DNA of 64,000 nucleotides from Pararhizobium gei (GTDB lineage: Bacteria > Pseudomonadota > Alphaproteobacteria > Rhizobiales > Rhizobiaceae): NCBI RefSeq assembly GCF_029223885.1, contig NZ_CP119409.1, forward strand, positions 150,001 through 214,000, given 5' to 3'. The notes below the pieces were generated by a model. The model ran no database searches and was not told the origin of the DNA. It saw only the letters and a list, made by a program, of their open reading frames with translations. Below are positions 47,079 to 56,200 of this stretch, piece after piece; within the stretch, counting starts at the first letter, position 1; each line of letters begins with the position of its first letter. A program made the translations under genes and the position numbers.

Positions 47079-48066
47079 GATCCGGCTCGAAGGCGTCACC
47101 AAGACATTCGGCTCGCATGTCGCGCTCGCCAATATGTCGATGACGGTGCCGAACGGCTCCTTCGTCGTGCTGCTGGGACCGACAGGTGCCGGCAAGACGA
47201 CGACCTTGCGCATGGTGTCGGGCCTCGATCACCCTGACAGTGGCGAGATCTTCATTGGCGGCCAGCCAATGCACGGGCTGACGCCGGCGCAACGGAATGT
47301 CGCGATGGTCTTCCAGCAATATTCTCTCTACCCGCATCTGACAGTGCGGCAGAATCTGGAATTCCCGCTGAAATCGCCGCTCCTCAACACGCCGCCGGAC
47401 GAGATCAATCGGAAGGTCAACGCGATTGCGGAAACCCTGCAGATATCCCACAAGCTGGACAATAGGGCGACCGCTCTTTCCGGCGGGGAGATGCAACGGG
47501 TCTCCATCGGCCGGGCGCTGGTTCGTAATCCGCAGATCTATCTCATGGACGAGCCGTTGAGTTCACTGGATGCCAAGCTCAGGGCCGATCTGCGCATCGA
47601 ACTTAAGAGCATCCAGGCCAATTCCGGAGCCACCCTGCTCTATGTGACCCATGACCAGATCGAGGCCATGACCATGGCAACCCATGTCGGCGTCCTGCAT
47701 CAGGGCAGGCTGGTCCAGTTCGGTTCGCCGCGGGACATCTATGAAAACCCGGTCAGCGTCTATGCCGCCGCCCGGCTCGGCCAGCCGCGCATCAACCTCC
47801 TGCCGGCAGATATTTTTGCTTCCGCTCCGCGTGGCGCTTCGACCATCGGCCTTCGGCCCGAGCATATTTCGCAAGGGCAGGGCGAGGACAGTTTCGTCCG
47901 GCGTGTGGAACATCTGGGCGACCAGACGCGTCTGCATCTGTCCTATAAAAACCACGACCTTGTCACCGTGACGGCAGCCCATACGCGCTTGCGCAACGGC
48001 GATATCGTAAAAATCCAACCCAAAAAGCCGCTCTATTTCGATGCAGACGGCATGCGGCTAGCTTAA
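47071..48066 (+). CDS. Carbohydrate ABC ATPase 2 (MalK/UgpC-like)
   Basis: 331 residues. Walker A GPTGAGKTT, signature LSGGEMQR, Walker B IYLMDEPLSSLD, switch His in YVTHDQ; the C-terminal regulatory domain is shorter than in ATPase 1. Two distinct ATPases imply a heterodimer, as in the GlpST system. It is followed after 11 bases by the dihydroxyacetone kinase. Confidence 0.94.
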   Translation: MAEIRLEGVTKTFGSHVALANMSMTVPNGSFVVLLGPTGAGKTTTLRMVSGLDHPDSGEIFIGGQPMHGLTPAQRNVAMVFQQYSLYPHLTVRQNLEFPLKSPLLNTPPDEINRKVNAIAETLQISHKLDNRATALSGGEMQRVSIGRALVRNPQIYLMDEPLSSLDAKLRADLRIELKSIQANSGATLLYVTHDQIEAMTMATHVGVLHQGRLVQFGSPRDIYENPVSVYAAARLGQPRINLLPADIFASAPRGASTIGLRPEHISQGQGEDSFVRRVEHLGDQTRLHLSYKNHDLVTVTAAHTRLRNGDIVKIQPKKPLYFDADGMRLA

Positions 48067-48077
48067 GGGAGCGACCA

Positions 48078-49697
48078 ATGGCGCAGTTCATCAACAAAAG
48101 AGAAGATCTCGTCACGGAGGCGATCGATGGGCTGCTCGCTGCGTCCGGCGGCATGCTTGCCCGCCTGGATGGCTACCCTCATATCCGTGTCGTCATCCGC
48201 AACGACTGGGACAAGTCCAGGGTGGCGCTCGTTTCGGGCGGCGGCTCGGGCCACGAGCCGGCCCATGCCGGCTTCGTCGGCGCGGGCATGTTGACGGCCG
48301 CCGTTTGCGGCGATGTCTTTGCATCCCCGAGCGTTGATGCGGTGCTGGCCGGCATCCTCGCGGTCACCGGCCCCGCCGGCTGCCTGCTGATCGTCAAGAA
48401 CTATACCGGAGACCGGCTGAATTTCGGCCTGGCCGCCGAGCGCGCCCGCGCCTTCGGCCTCAGCGTCAGCATGGTCATCGTCGACGACGATATCGCCCTG
48501 CCGGATCTGCCGCAGCCGCGCGGGGTGGCCGGTACGCTGTTCGTGCACAAGATTGCCGGTGCGCTGGCAGAGACCGGTGCGGATCTCGAGACCGTCACGA
48601 CCGCCGCCAAGCGTGTCATCGCTGGCACGAAAAGCATCGGCATGTCTCTCGACACCTGTACCGTGCCCGGCTCGCCAAAGGAAAACCGGATTCCTGCAGG
48701 CATGGCCGAACTCGGCCTTGGCATCCATGGCGAGGCGGGAATCGAGCAGGTCGCGTTCACGGACGCAAAAACGGCAATGGCGGCCGTCGCGGCCAAGCTC
48801 CGGCCAACCATAAGAGAGGAGCCGCATGTGGCGCTCATCAACAATCTGGGCGGCACGTCGGTTCTGGAAATGTCCGTGCTGACCCATGAGTTGCTGAATT
48901 CGGAGATCGGCAAACATATCTCCCATGTCGTCGGCCCGGCGCCGATGATGACCTCACTCGACATGCAGGGCTTCTCGGTCTCCCTCTACCCGGCCGGGAA
49001 GGCTGATCTTGATGCTTTGGGAGAGACGGTGACGCTGGCCGCCTGGCCCGGACTCCACGCCGTGAGCCCGGTTGCCGTTACGGCGCTGCCCGACGGCCTG
49101 AAACCGATCACGCCGCTGCCGTCCGATCATCAGCCGACGCGTAAATTTTTGATCGACTGCTGCAATGTCCTCATATCCGCCGAACAGGATCTAAACGCGC
49201 TGGATGCCAAATCCGGCGATGGCGATACCGGGTCGACCCTTGCAGGCGCGGCGCGGGCGCTGATCAAGGCGATGGACCGCCTGCCCCTGTCCGATCAGAC
49301 CCAGCTTTACCGCGCCATAGGCCTCGAACTCAGCCAGACCATGGGCGGCTCCTCCGGCGTGCTCCTCGCCATCTTCTTCGCCGCCGCCGGTGACGGTGCC
49401 TCCAGCGGCTTGCCCATGCGCGATGCCCTCAAGGCGGGACTTGCCCGCATCCAGGAGATCGGCGGCGCCTCCGTTGGAGACCGCACGATGATCGACGCGC
49501 TAAGCCCGGCCTTGGACGCGTTCGAAAACGGCATCAAGGCTGCGGCAATGGCAGCCCGCATTGGGGCTGACTCAACCGCCAAGCTGGTAAAAGCCAAGGC
49601 CGGGCGTGCCGTGTACATCAATGCAAAGCAGTTGGAAGGTCACGCCGACCCGGGTGCCGAAGCGGTGGCCCGCTTGTTCGAGCATCTGGCGAGGTAA
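48078..49697 (+). CDS. ATP-dependent dihydroxyacetone kinase, one chain
   Basis: 539 residues, DhaK domain (1-330) fused to DhaL (355-539). In DhaK, SGGGSGHEPAHAGFVG binds substrate and His217 (GLGIHGEAG) is the residue that forms the hemiaminal with the ketone. In DhaL, KSGDGDTGST holds the Mg-ATP Asp ligands, with GGSSGVLLAIFF. It phosphorylates dihydroxyacetone, and related enzymes phosphorylate erythrulose. Its position at the end of the LacI-controlled transporter operon suggests the cargo is, or yields, a C3/C4 ketose. Confidence 0.93.
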   Translation: MAQFINKREDLVTEAIDGLLAASGGMLARLDGYPHIRVVIRNDWDKSRVALVSGGGSGHEPAHAGFVGAGMLTAAVCGDVFASPSVDAVLAGILAVTGPAGCLLIVKNYTGDRLNFGLAAERARAFGLSVSMVIVDDDIALPDLPQPRGVAGTLFVHKIAGALAETGADLETVTTAAKRVIAGTKSIGMSLDTCTVPGSPKENRIPAGMAELGLGIHGEAGIEQVAFTDAKTAMAAVAAKLRPTIREEPHVALINNLGGTSVLEMSVLTHELLNSEIGKHISHVVGPAPMMTSLDMQGFSVSLYPAGKADLDALGETVTLAAWPGLHAVSPVAVTALPDGLKPITPLPSDHQPTRKFLIDCCNVLISAEQDLNALDAKSGDGDTGSTLAGAARALIKAMDRLPLSDQTQLYRAIGLELSQTMGGSSGVLLAIFFAAAGDGASSGLPMRDALKAGLARIQEIGGASVGDRTMIDALSPALDAFENGIKAAAMAARIGADSTAKLVKAKAGRAVYINAKQLEGHADPGAEAVARLFEHLAR

Positions 49698-50145
49698 CGC
49701 GGTAAGCCTGATCATGCCTTGCTTGTAAAGATGACGGTCATGGCATTACCGGCAGCGGTGAGGTCATTCAAAGACTTTGCCGGCCCAGTATGCTCCCGAG
49801 GCGCAACCCGGCGAGGCTTGGAGCTCGGCTCGGTGACGAGGGCCAGGGCTTCGTCTATCTCTCTACTGTCGTGGACTGGATCAATCACCACAGGTGCCGT
49901 CTATTTCGCGGATGGAGACGCCGCGCGAGATATGATATGGGAAGAACCGCCTGGAAACGCAGGACTATCAAGACGCAAGGAAGGCCGCTCGCGCCCTGTT
50001 CTTCGCCTGCTTTATCGATAAGGCGGCGGCACTGTTCAATAAACGACAAACATAATACTGTGGGAAAGCTCTTCCGGCACCGCCATCCCCTTCCCATTCG
50101 GTCCCCAGCATATAGGGTATCTCTAGCATAAGTTGAGGGGCCGGG
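49698..50145 (+). other. Intergenic region with possible IS3 transposase debris
   Basis: 448 bases without a convincing gene. The + strand around 49845-49885 encodes GFVYLSTVVDW, which resembles the DDE core strand of IS3-family transposases (GFVYLxxVVDWFSRR), but the frame then loses similarity. It separates the polyol cluster from the secretion operon and may be an old insertion scar. Confidence 0.35.
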
Positions 50146-52260
50146 GTGCTTAGAATTCGGATAGTTTTCAGCATGGTCTGCGCCATGCTGGCAGGATGCG
50201 CTTCCGAAAATGGCGATGATCGGTGGACGTCTTTAGTGGAAGGCGTCGAGCGACCGCAGACACAGAGTGTCCGCGGTTACCCGGCCAGCAAAACCATTTC
50301 CGGCAAGCGAGACACGATGACGTCCCCAGCCGGATTCGCTCAAATGGGCAGCGGCGACTTTACAGGGCAGTCTGCGGCGTCGATCACCAGCGGCCCTGCA
50401 TCGGACGGCTCGGAAGGCTATACGATCAATCTTGTCGATGCGCCGGTGGCTTTGGTCGCCAAGAAGATCCTGGGCGACATTATGGGTTACACCTACATGG
50501 TTGATCCCAAAGTCTCCGGCAATATTACCCTGCAGACCAGCAGCCCGATGTCGAAGCAGAGTCTGCTTGATATTCTCGAAGTATCGCTTGCCACAAACGA
50601 CGCGGCAATCGTCAAGAAAGCGGATCGATACGAAATCGTGCCGCTTTCCGAAGCGACGGCGTCGAATGTCATCATCAGCGGAGGGCGTCTGCCCAGCCGC
50701 GAGCCGGGCATGAAGGTGCAGGTCATCCAGCTCAAATATATCGACGCAGACGAGATGCGCGATATCGTCGAGCAGGTCAGCAAGAAGGGCTCGGTTCTCC
50801 GCACCGATCCGGCCCGGAACTACATCGTTGTCGCAGGCAACAACGGCGAACTGGCAGCGATCCGTGAATCGGTGTCCGTCTTCGATGTCGACTGGATGAA
50901 GGGTATGTCAACAGCCCTCTATCCCTTGAAGACATCGCAGCCGCAGGAACTGGTGAAAGAGCTCAATTCGGTTTTCGGTGTCGACGGCGGGCCAAACTCC
51001 AAAACCATTCGCTTTATTCCCAACACACGGTTGAACGCCATCCTCGCGATTACATCCCGTCCGGCCTATCTCAACAAGGTGACAGCCTGGATCGCCAAGC
51101 TCGACAAGATTGCCCAGACGAACGAAGAGCAATTGTTCGTCTACGAGATCCAGAACCGTCCGGCAGCCGAACTCGCGAAGGTTCTCCAAAATGTGCTGGC
51201 CACTGCGCGGCCCCGCGCCGAGGTAGCCCGGCCCTCAGCGGTGGCGCCGGATCTCGTGGCGGAGACCATGCAGTCCGAAGGCATCGATTATTCTCCGGAG
51301 GCTCAGGTGGAGCAGGAGCAGGTCGCCGCGCCCGTGAGCGGCGGCGTTCCCTCCGTTGTCGCCGATGTCGAGAACAACGCGCTTCTGATCTCGACGACGG
51401 CGCGGGAATATCAGAGGATCGAGCAGATCCTCCGTCAACTGGACATTCTCCCGACACAGGTCTTTCTGGAGGCGGTCATTGCGGAAGTGACGCTGAACGA
51501 CGAACTCAAGTTCGGGCTGCGCTGGTACCTTGAAAACGGCAACAACGCGCTGGGTCTGTCGGATTTGGCCTCTGGTGCGGTCACGGCAACGTTCCCCGGC
51601 TTCAATTGGACTCATGTGGCGACGGACGCTCAAACGGCGCTCTCAGCCCTTTCCAGCGTGACCAAGGTGAAGGTCATCTCCTCCCCCAATCTGATGGTCG
51701 TCAACAACCAGCAGGCAAAACTCCAGGTCGGCGATCAGGTGCCGATCGTCACGCAGACAAGCAACAATACGTCGTCGGCCGACGCAATCGTCATAAATTC
51801 CGTGGAAATGAAGGATACGGGGATTATCCTCAGCGTGACCCCTCGGATCAACAGTTCAGGTCGCGTCATGCTCGATATCCAGCAGGAAGTCAGCAATGTC
51901 GTGGCGACGACTACGTCGGGCATCGACTCCCCGACGATCCAGCAAAGGAAGATATCGACACGGGTTGTCGTTCATGATGGAGAGAGCCTCGCTCTTGGCG
52001 GTCTTATCCAGGAGAAGAAAACGCTCAACCAACGAAAGATGCCTGTCTTGGGAGACATTCCTATTCTCGGGAATGCATTCAAATCGAAAACCGACGGGAT
52101 CAACCGCACCGAGCTGATCATCTTCATTCGCCCAAGGATCGTTCGCGACCAGCAGGAGGCGCGACAGGTCACCGATGAGTTTCGCCAGCAGTTCGATTTC
52201 GGGCGCAGCGACAAGCCCGGTGCGCGAATGCGGCGCGACTTGATACGGCTGGCGGAATAG
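50146..52260 (+). CDS. gspD: Type II secretion secretin GspD
   Basis: 704 residues from GTG 50146 (AGGGG upstream). Lipoprotein signal with lipobox LAGC (Cys18), so it may be self-piloting. N0/N1 domains start near residue 95 (INLVDAPVALVAKKILGDIM), followed by N2-N3 repeats and the C-terminal secretin domain with VPVLGDIPILGNAF-type motif (here MPVLGDIPILGNAFKSK) and TELIIFIRPRIV. It forms the outer-membrane channel of the T2SS. Confidence 0.95.
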   Translation: MLRIRIVFSMVCAMLAGCASENGDDRWTSLVEGVERPQTQSVRGYPASKTISGKRDTMTSPAGFAQMGSGDFTGQSAASITSGPASDGSEGYTINLVDAPVALVAKKILGDIMGYTYMVDPKVSGNITLQTSSPMSKQSLLDILEVSLATNDAAIVKKADRYEIVPLSEATASNVIISGGRLPSREPGMKVQVIQLKYIDADEMRDIVEQVSKKGSVLRTDPARNYIVVAGNNGELAAIRESVSVFDVDWMKGMSTALYPLKTSQPQELVKELNSVFGVDGGPNSKTIRFIPNTRLNAILAITSRPAYLNKVTAWIAKLDKIAQTNEEQLFVYEIQNRPAAELAKVLQNVLATARPRAEVARPSAVAPDLVAETMQSEGIDYSPEAQVEQEQVAAPVSGGVPSVVADVENNALLISTTAREYQRIEQILRQLDILPTQVFLEAVIAEVTLNDELKFGLRWYLENGNNALGLSDLASGAVTATFPGFNWTHVATDAQTALSALSSVTKVKVISSPNLMVVNNQQAKLQVGDQVPIVTQTSNNTSSADAIVINSVEMKDTGIILSVTPRINSSGRVMLDIQQEVSNVVATTTSGIDSPTIQQRKISTRVVVHDGESLALGGLIQEKKTLNQRKMPVLGDIPILGNAFKSKTDGINRTELIIFIRPRIVRDQQEARQVTDEFRQQFDFGRSDKPGARMRRDLIRLAE

Positions 52261-52264
52261 ACGG

Positions 52265-52768
52265 ATGCTGATCGCCCTGGAAAACCTTGCCTTTACTGTC
52301 CTGGCTTTGCAGCTTGCCGTGATTGCCGTCATCGACGCACGGACATTTATTATTCCGGACCGCTGCAACATTCTGCTGGCCTTGTCCGGGCTGCTGTTTC
52401 AAGGGGCGCTCGGCAGCTTCGACCCGGTCTGGACAGGCATCGGCGTGTTGGTCTTCGCGGGTTGCTTTGCCGGCGTGCGCGCGGCTCATTTTCACATCAG
52501 CGGCCGCATCGGCCTCGGCATGGGCGATGTAAAGCTGGCGGCTGCGGCGGCCTGTTGGATTGGCCTGGACAGCTTTCCGACCTTCCTCGCAGCATCGAGC
52601 CTGGCGGCGCTCGCTTTTGCCTTGATCCGACGATGGTCCCTTGTCGCGACAGGTGCGCCTGACGACAAAATTCCGTTTGGTCCGTTTCTCGCATCCGGTC
52701 TGATGTTGGCATGGATTTGCCAGGTGAATTCGATCCCGTTGATCGTTTTGGAAAGTGTGCAGGCATGA
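52265..52768 (+). CDS. gspO: Short A24 prepilin peptidase (GspO-type)
   Basis: 167 residues with five to six TM helices. The aspartate protease residues are Asp24 (AVIDARTFIIPD) and Asp88 (GLGMGDVKL). It lacks the N-terminal zinc/methyltransferase domain of classical GspO/PilD, resembling CpaA/TadV-size enzymes. It would cleave the pseudopilins GspG-H-I-J encoded downstream. It overlaps gspG by four bases. Confidence 0.88.
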   Translation: MLIALENLAFTVLALQLAVIAVIDARTFIIPDRCNILLALSGLLFQGALGSFDPVWTGIGVLVFAGCFAGVRAAHFHISGRIGLGMGDVKLAAAAACWIGLDSFPTFLAASSLAALAFALIRRWSLVATGAPDDKIPFGPFLASGLMLAWICQVNSIPLIVLESVQA

Positions 52769-53226
52769 ATTTAATCCGAAAGAAAAAGCGGTTGGCTTTT
52801 CGGCAGAAAAGGGAGAGGGGGGATGAGGGACAGGCCGGATTTTCGCTGGTCGAGCTTCTGGTCGTCCTTGCCATCATCGGCCTTACAACGGCCATCGTTG
52901 CCCCCCGTGTGCTGGGCTATCTCGGGTCTGCGCGCACCGACACAGCCAGGGTCCAGGTAAAGAACATCGAAACTGCACTTGAACTTTATTTTCTGGATAC
53001 GGGTCGATATCCGAGCCAGGAAGAGGGCTTGGCTGCGCTTTCGGTGCGGCCGGACGCTAGCGTGGTTTGGAACGGGCCTTATCTCAAGGATGCGAGCACA
53101 TTGCAGGATCCCTGGGGCAAGCCTTATCAGTATCAGGCGCCGGACGCGAAAATGCCTTTGAAGATTGTCTCCTATGGACGCGACGGCAAAGCAGGCGGTG
53201 AAGGCGAGGATCATGATATCCCGTAA
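52765..53226 (+). CDS. gspG: Major pseudopilin GspG
   Basis: 153 residues from ATG 52765. Type III signal: basic leader of about 25 residues, cleavage before the Phe in GFSLVELLVVLAIIG with Glu at mature +5. The C-terminal domain has the GspG hallmarks DTGRYPSQEEGLAAL, WNGPYLK and DPWGKPYQYQ, with the calcium-site region following. It forms the pseudopilus shaft. Confidence 0.95.
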   Translation: MNLIRKKKRLAFRQKRERGDEGQAGFSLVELLVVLAIIGLTTAIVAPRVLGYLGSARTDTARVQVKNIETALELYFLDTGRYPSQEEGLAALSVRPDASVVWNGPYLKDASTLQDPWGKPYQYQAPDAKMPLKIVSYGRDGKAGGEGEDHDIP

Positions 53227-54232
53227 GCCGGCTTTTCCATTCGCTGCGCTGTTCTCCGCATTTCACGATTTCTTCCTGTGGTGGCGGGAGGAGATGCGGA
53301 CGTTTTGGCCCGTCAGTCGCGCATCGCCGACGGGACCGCGAGTGGTCATATCGAAGGCCGGCTTTTCTCTCGATGGTTCGCCGACCCGACCGATCGATGA
53401 ACTTGGTCAGGATTTGCTGGCACTCGGCCTTTCAAAAGAACTCGGCAGGATCCCCGTCACTCTCGTTTTAGACGAGGATCAATTTCTGAAACGGGTCATC
53501 TCTGACCGGCGCTTGCCCCATTCCAGACTGGAGCGGGCTGCGGAGCTGGATGTCATTACCCGAACGCCTTTCACGCTGGCTGAAATCAGGATCGTGGTGT
53601 CACCGCAGCAGAAAGACGGGGCTGTCTTCTACATTTTGAAAAACGGCATCGTGGAGGACATTGCGGGGCAACTCACCATCGCTTCCCTGAAAATCGACCG
53701 GCTTCTGTTCGGTTCGGGCGCAACCGGAGCAGCGGTTCCGGTCAAAACTGCCGGTCTGCCGACAAGGCGCCGTCTGCCTTTGTGGCAGGCAATGGCTGTC
53801 CTGACTGTGCTGCTGTGGACCTTTGGCCTGGTTCACATCGAACAGAAGTCCTCGCAGGCTTCTTCAGTGTTGAGCGCAGAAATAGAGGAAGCAACAAAAA
53901 ACGCGCATTCGGCCCGTCAGGAATATGATCGATATAGTGCCAGGATCGAAAAACTGAGAGCCTTGGATGCGCGGCAGACCGAATCGGCGAGTGTGATCGC
54001 TTTTTGGAGCGAACTCACTCGGGTTGTTCCCGATACCGCGTTCCTGACTGATTTTTCCCTGCAGGACGGCGTTGCCGAAATCACCGGCTTTGGACAACAA
54101 CCAGCCGCATTGATCAGTGCCATAGAGACGAGCCCGGCCTTTCGGCAGGCGCGCTTCACCTCGCCCGTTGTCCGTATTCCGGGCTTTCAGGCTGAACATT
54201 TCGCTCTGTCTTTCCAGTCGGAGGGCGGCTGA
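53213..54232 (+). CDS. gspL: T2SS assembly protein GspL
   Basis: 339 residues from ATG 53213, which overlaps gspG by 14 bases. An actin-like cytoplasmic part (about 40-185), one TM helix (about 189-208) and a periplasmic coiled-coil plus ferredoxin-like domain match GspL/PilN-type inner-membrane platform proteins. It recruits the ATPase GspE. The cytoplasmic part is short for the family. Confidence 0.8.
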   Translation: MISRKPAFPFAALFSAFHDFFLWWREEMRTFWPVSRASPTGPRVVISKAGFSLDGSPTRPIDELGQDLLALGLSKELGRIPVTLVLDEDQFLKRVISDRRLPHSRLERAAELDVITRTPFTLAEIRIVVSPQQKDGAVFYILKNGIVEDIAGQLTIASLKIDRLLFGSGATGAAVPVKTAGLPTRRRLPLWQAMAVLTVLLWTFGLVHIEQKSSQASSVLSAEIEEATKNAHSARQEYDRYSARIEKLRALDARQTESASVIAFWSELTRVVPDTAFLTDFSLQDGVAEITGFGQQPAALISAIETSPAFRQARFTSPVVRIPGFQAEHFALSFQSEGG

Positions 54233-54822
54233 TGCTGACGGAACTGATGAATTTGCCTCCGCGACGCCGGCAACTGGCTGCCGTGTTCGCCACCATTTTG
54301 GCGGCCGCGATCACAATGACAACGGCTCTTGCCTTCCTTTCGGGCATTTGGGAGAATGTGCGTGCGATCGAGGCTCAGCGTGAAACACTGGGAAAACTTC
54401 ACGCCATTGCCACGGCCGGGGCGTCGTTTCGCAAGCAATTGTTTCCGGAAAATCTCGACGATCCCAAGCTGCTGCGGGGGGAAAACGAGGCTGTCGTCAC
54501 CGCGGCGCTGCAATCCTGGATCCAGGAGGTTGTGTCGGCTAATGGCGGGCAGATCAACTCGTCCAGCAACATCGTTGAAAATCCTGAGGCTGGCGTAAGG
54601 ATGGTCGGACTGAAGATAAATCTGTCCGGGAGCCTTGAAACGGTTCACAGAACAATCGCGTCCATCGAGCGCAATCGCCCACGCCTGCTGATCAGGCAGG
54701 TGATGATTCACTCCAATTATCAGCAACTTGCGGATCAAGGAGACGTGCCGGTAGAACTGACGGCCACAGTGAGCTTTCTCGGCGCGATGAGCGCCTCCGA
54801 AGCGGCAAAAGGTCGCCCGTAA
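54232..54822 (+). CDS. gspM: T2SS assembly protein GspM-like
   Basis: 196 residues. One TM helix near residues 18-40, a coiled-coil stretch and a periplasmic ferredoxin-like domain (GVRMVGLKINLSGSLETVHRTIASIE). Similar in design to GspM/PilO, the partner of GspL. It overlaps gspL by one base. Confidence 0.78.
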   Translation: MLTELMNLPPRRRQLAAVFATILAAAITMTTALAFLSGIWENVRAIEAQRETLGKLHAIATAGASFRKQLFPENLDDPKLLRGENEAVVTAALQSWIQEVVSANGGQINSSSNIVENPEAGVRMVGLKINLSGSLETVHRTIASIERNRPRLLIRQVMIHSNYQQLADQGDVPVELTATVSFLGAMSASEAAKGRP

Positions 54823-55337
54823 TGCTTCGTCGGGCGATATCGCTTGCCGGCTTGTGCAGCGGAATAGGGGCAATTCTTGCTGCCTGGCAATGGGAGGCGC
54901 CGATGACGCCGCTAGCCTCGGATTTCACGTTTGCCGCACTCGACTTGCCGGCGCGGCAAGATGCTGCGCCATCCCAACCACTGGATTCCGAAATCGAAAC
55001 TCGACCACTGTTTTATCCCGACAGGAAGCCGTTCGAACCGGCCAGGCTCCCTGAAAACGAAGTCGAAGCCGAACCTGCTCCGCCAGAATTTCCGGAGGAG
55101 GAGCCGGTTGCCGCGGTTGAGCGACCACCGGTGAAGCTGCTCGGCACCGAACACAGTTCGCAAAGGCCAGCGGCACTCGTCGTCATGGAAGAAAGCAACG
55201 ACAGCACCTGGGTCCATGAAGACGATGTCATCTCGGGATGGCGGGTTGCGAAAATTGCGGCCGAAACAATCGACCTTGTCGGAGAGAACGATCAGAGTTC
55301 CAGAGTCACCCTGTCGCTCTACCCCGAAAACAGATGA
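54822..55337 (+). CDS. T2SS GspN/GspC-like protein with HR-type domain
   Basis: 171 residues. An N-terminal TM or signal helix (2-25), a Pro/Glu-rich linker (about 75-105, PAPPEFPEEEPVAAVERPP) and a C-terminal ~65-residue beta domain (VKLLGTEHSSQRPAALV to the end) resemble the homology region of GspC/PulP-type proteins that links platform to secretin. No other gspC candidate is in the operon, so this protein may do that job. Confidence 0.65.
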   Translation: MLRRAISLAGLCSGIGAILAAWQWEAPMTPLASDFTFAALDLPARQDAAPSQPLDSEIETRPLFYPDRKPFEPARLPENEVEAEPAPPEFPEEEPVAAVERPPVKLLGTEHSSQRPAALVVMEESNDSTWVHEDDVISGWRVAKIAAETIDLVGENDQSSRVTLSLYPENR

Positions 55338-56200
55338 CACATCGCCCCATGAGTTCACCATGCTCGGATCGGAATGAAGGATTTGGTTTGGTGGCGACGC
55401 TCGTCTTCATTCTTCTGATCGCGGCCGCGGTCACGCCTCTGGCGATCGTGAGCCGAACGCGGATACTCTCATCAAGCTACAACATTCGCAAAGTAGCTTT
55501 CGAATTCCTGGCCCCGGACCTTTCCAGGCTCATATCCCTCGGCTATCACAATAAAACGCTTCTTTCGCCATGGCAACGGTGCGAGCAAGGGGACCGTGTC
55601 CTCTACATCCATCATCAGGATCAAAATGGCCTGATCGGGCTCAACAGCGCGAGTGGCGATCTGCTTCGCGCCGGTTTTGTTGCGATGGGGTATGACGACA
55701 GCCAGGCGCAGATGCTGTCCCTGCGCGCGCAACACTATCGTGAACCCGAATTTTCAGGCGAGAAGCCTGAAGCGGATTTTGACCCTAAACGCGCGCCATT
55801 CGAAAATCTCGCGGAAATCGGCGATTTTCTGCCTGTCGGGCCTGTCAAAGGCGGACCCGCCAATGCGGTTTTTTCGGTCTACAATCGCACCGATAGCGTT
55901 AGCCTTGCAAAAGCGCCGCCTGCGTTGAAGCAGCAACTCTTGAAGCCTGAAAATGCTGTTTTCCTAATAGAAGGCGCGAGCTCGTCGATGTTTGCGCTTG
56001 TAACACTCGCAGAATTCAAAGCCGGCCAATCGCAAGGTTTTCAATCGAGGATCATGCTGGATAATTCCTTCGAGGACGGAAAAATCCCGAAGATCGTCGA
56101 AAAGGAAATCGGTTTTGGCGATTTGATGGATCTGCGTGTTCCCAACAGCGGCACCATTCCCTGTGAGGCGCCGGTGCAACAATTGATCGGGCTCCTATAA
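55334..56200 (+). CDS. gspK: Minor pseudopilin GspK
   Basis: 288 residues from ATG 55334 (overlap with the previous stop). Prepilin-like N-terminus GFGLVATLVFILLIAAAVTPLAI without Glu5, as is normal for GspK, then a large globular domain (NGLIGLNSASGDLLRAGFVAMG, FENLAEIGDFLPVG). It caps the pseudopilus tip. Slightly shorter than enterobacterial GspK. Confidence 0.85.
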   Translation: MTHRPMSSPCSDRNEGFGLVATLVFILLIAAAVTPLAIVSRTRILSSSYNIRKVAFEFLAPDLSRLISLGYHNKTLLSPWQRCEQGDRVLYIHHQDQNGLIGLNSASGDLLRAGFVAMGYDDSQAQMLSLRAQHYREPEFSGEKPEADFDPKRAPFENLAEIGDFLPVGPVKGGPANAVFSVYNRTDSVSLAKAPPALKQQLLKPENAVFLIEGASSSMFALVTLAEFKAGQSQGFQSRIMLDNSFEDGKIPKIVEKEIGFGDLMDLRVPNSGTIPCEAPVQQLIGLL

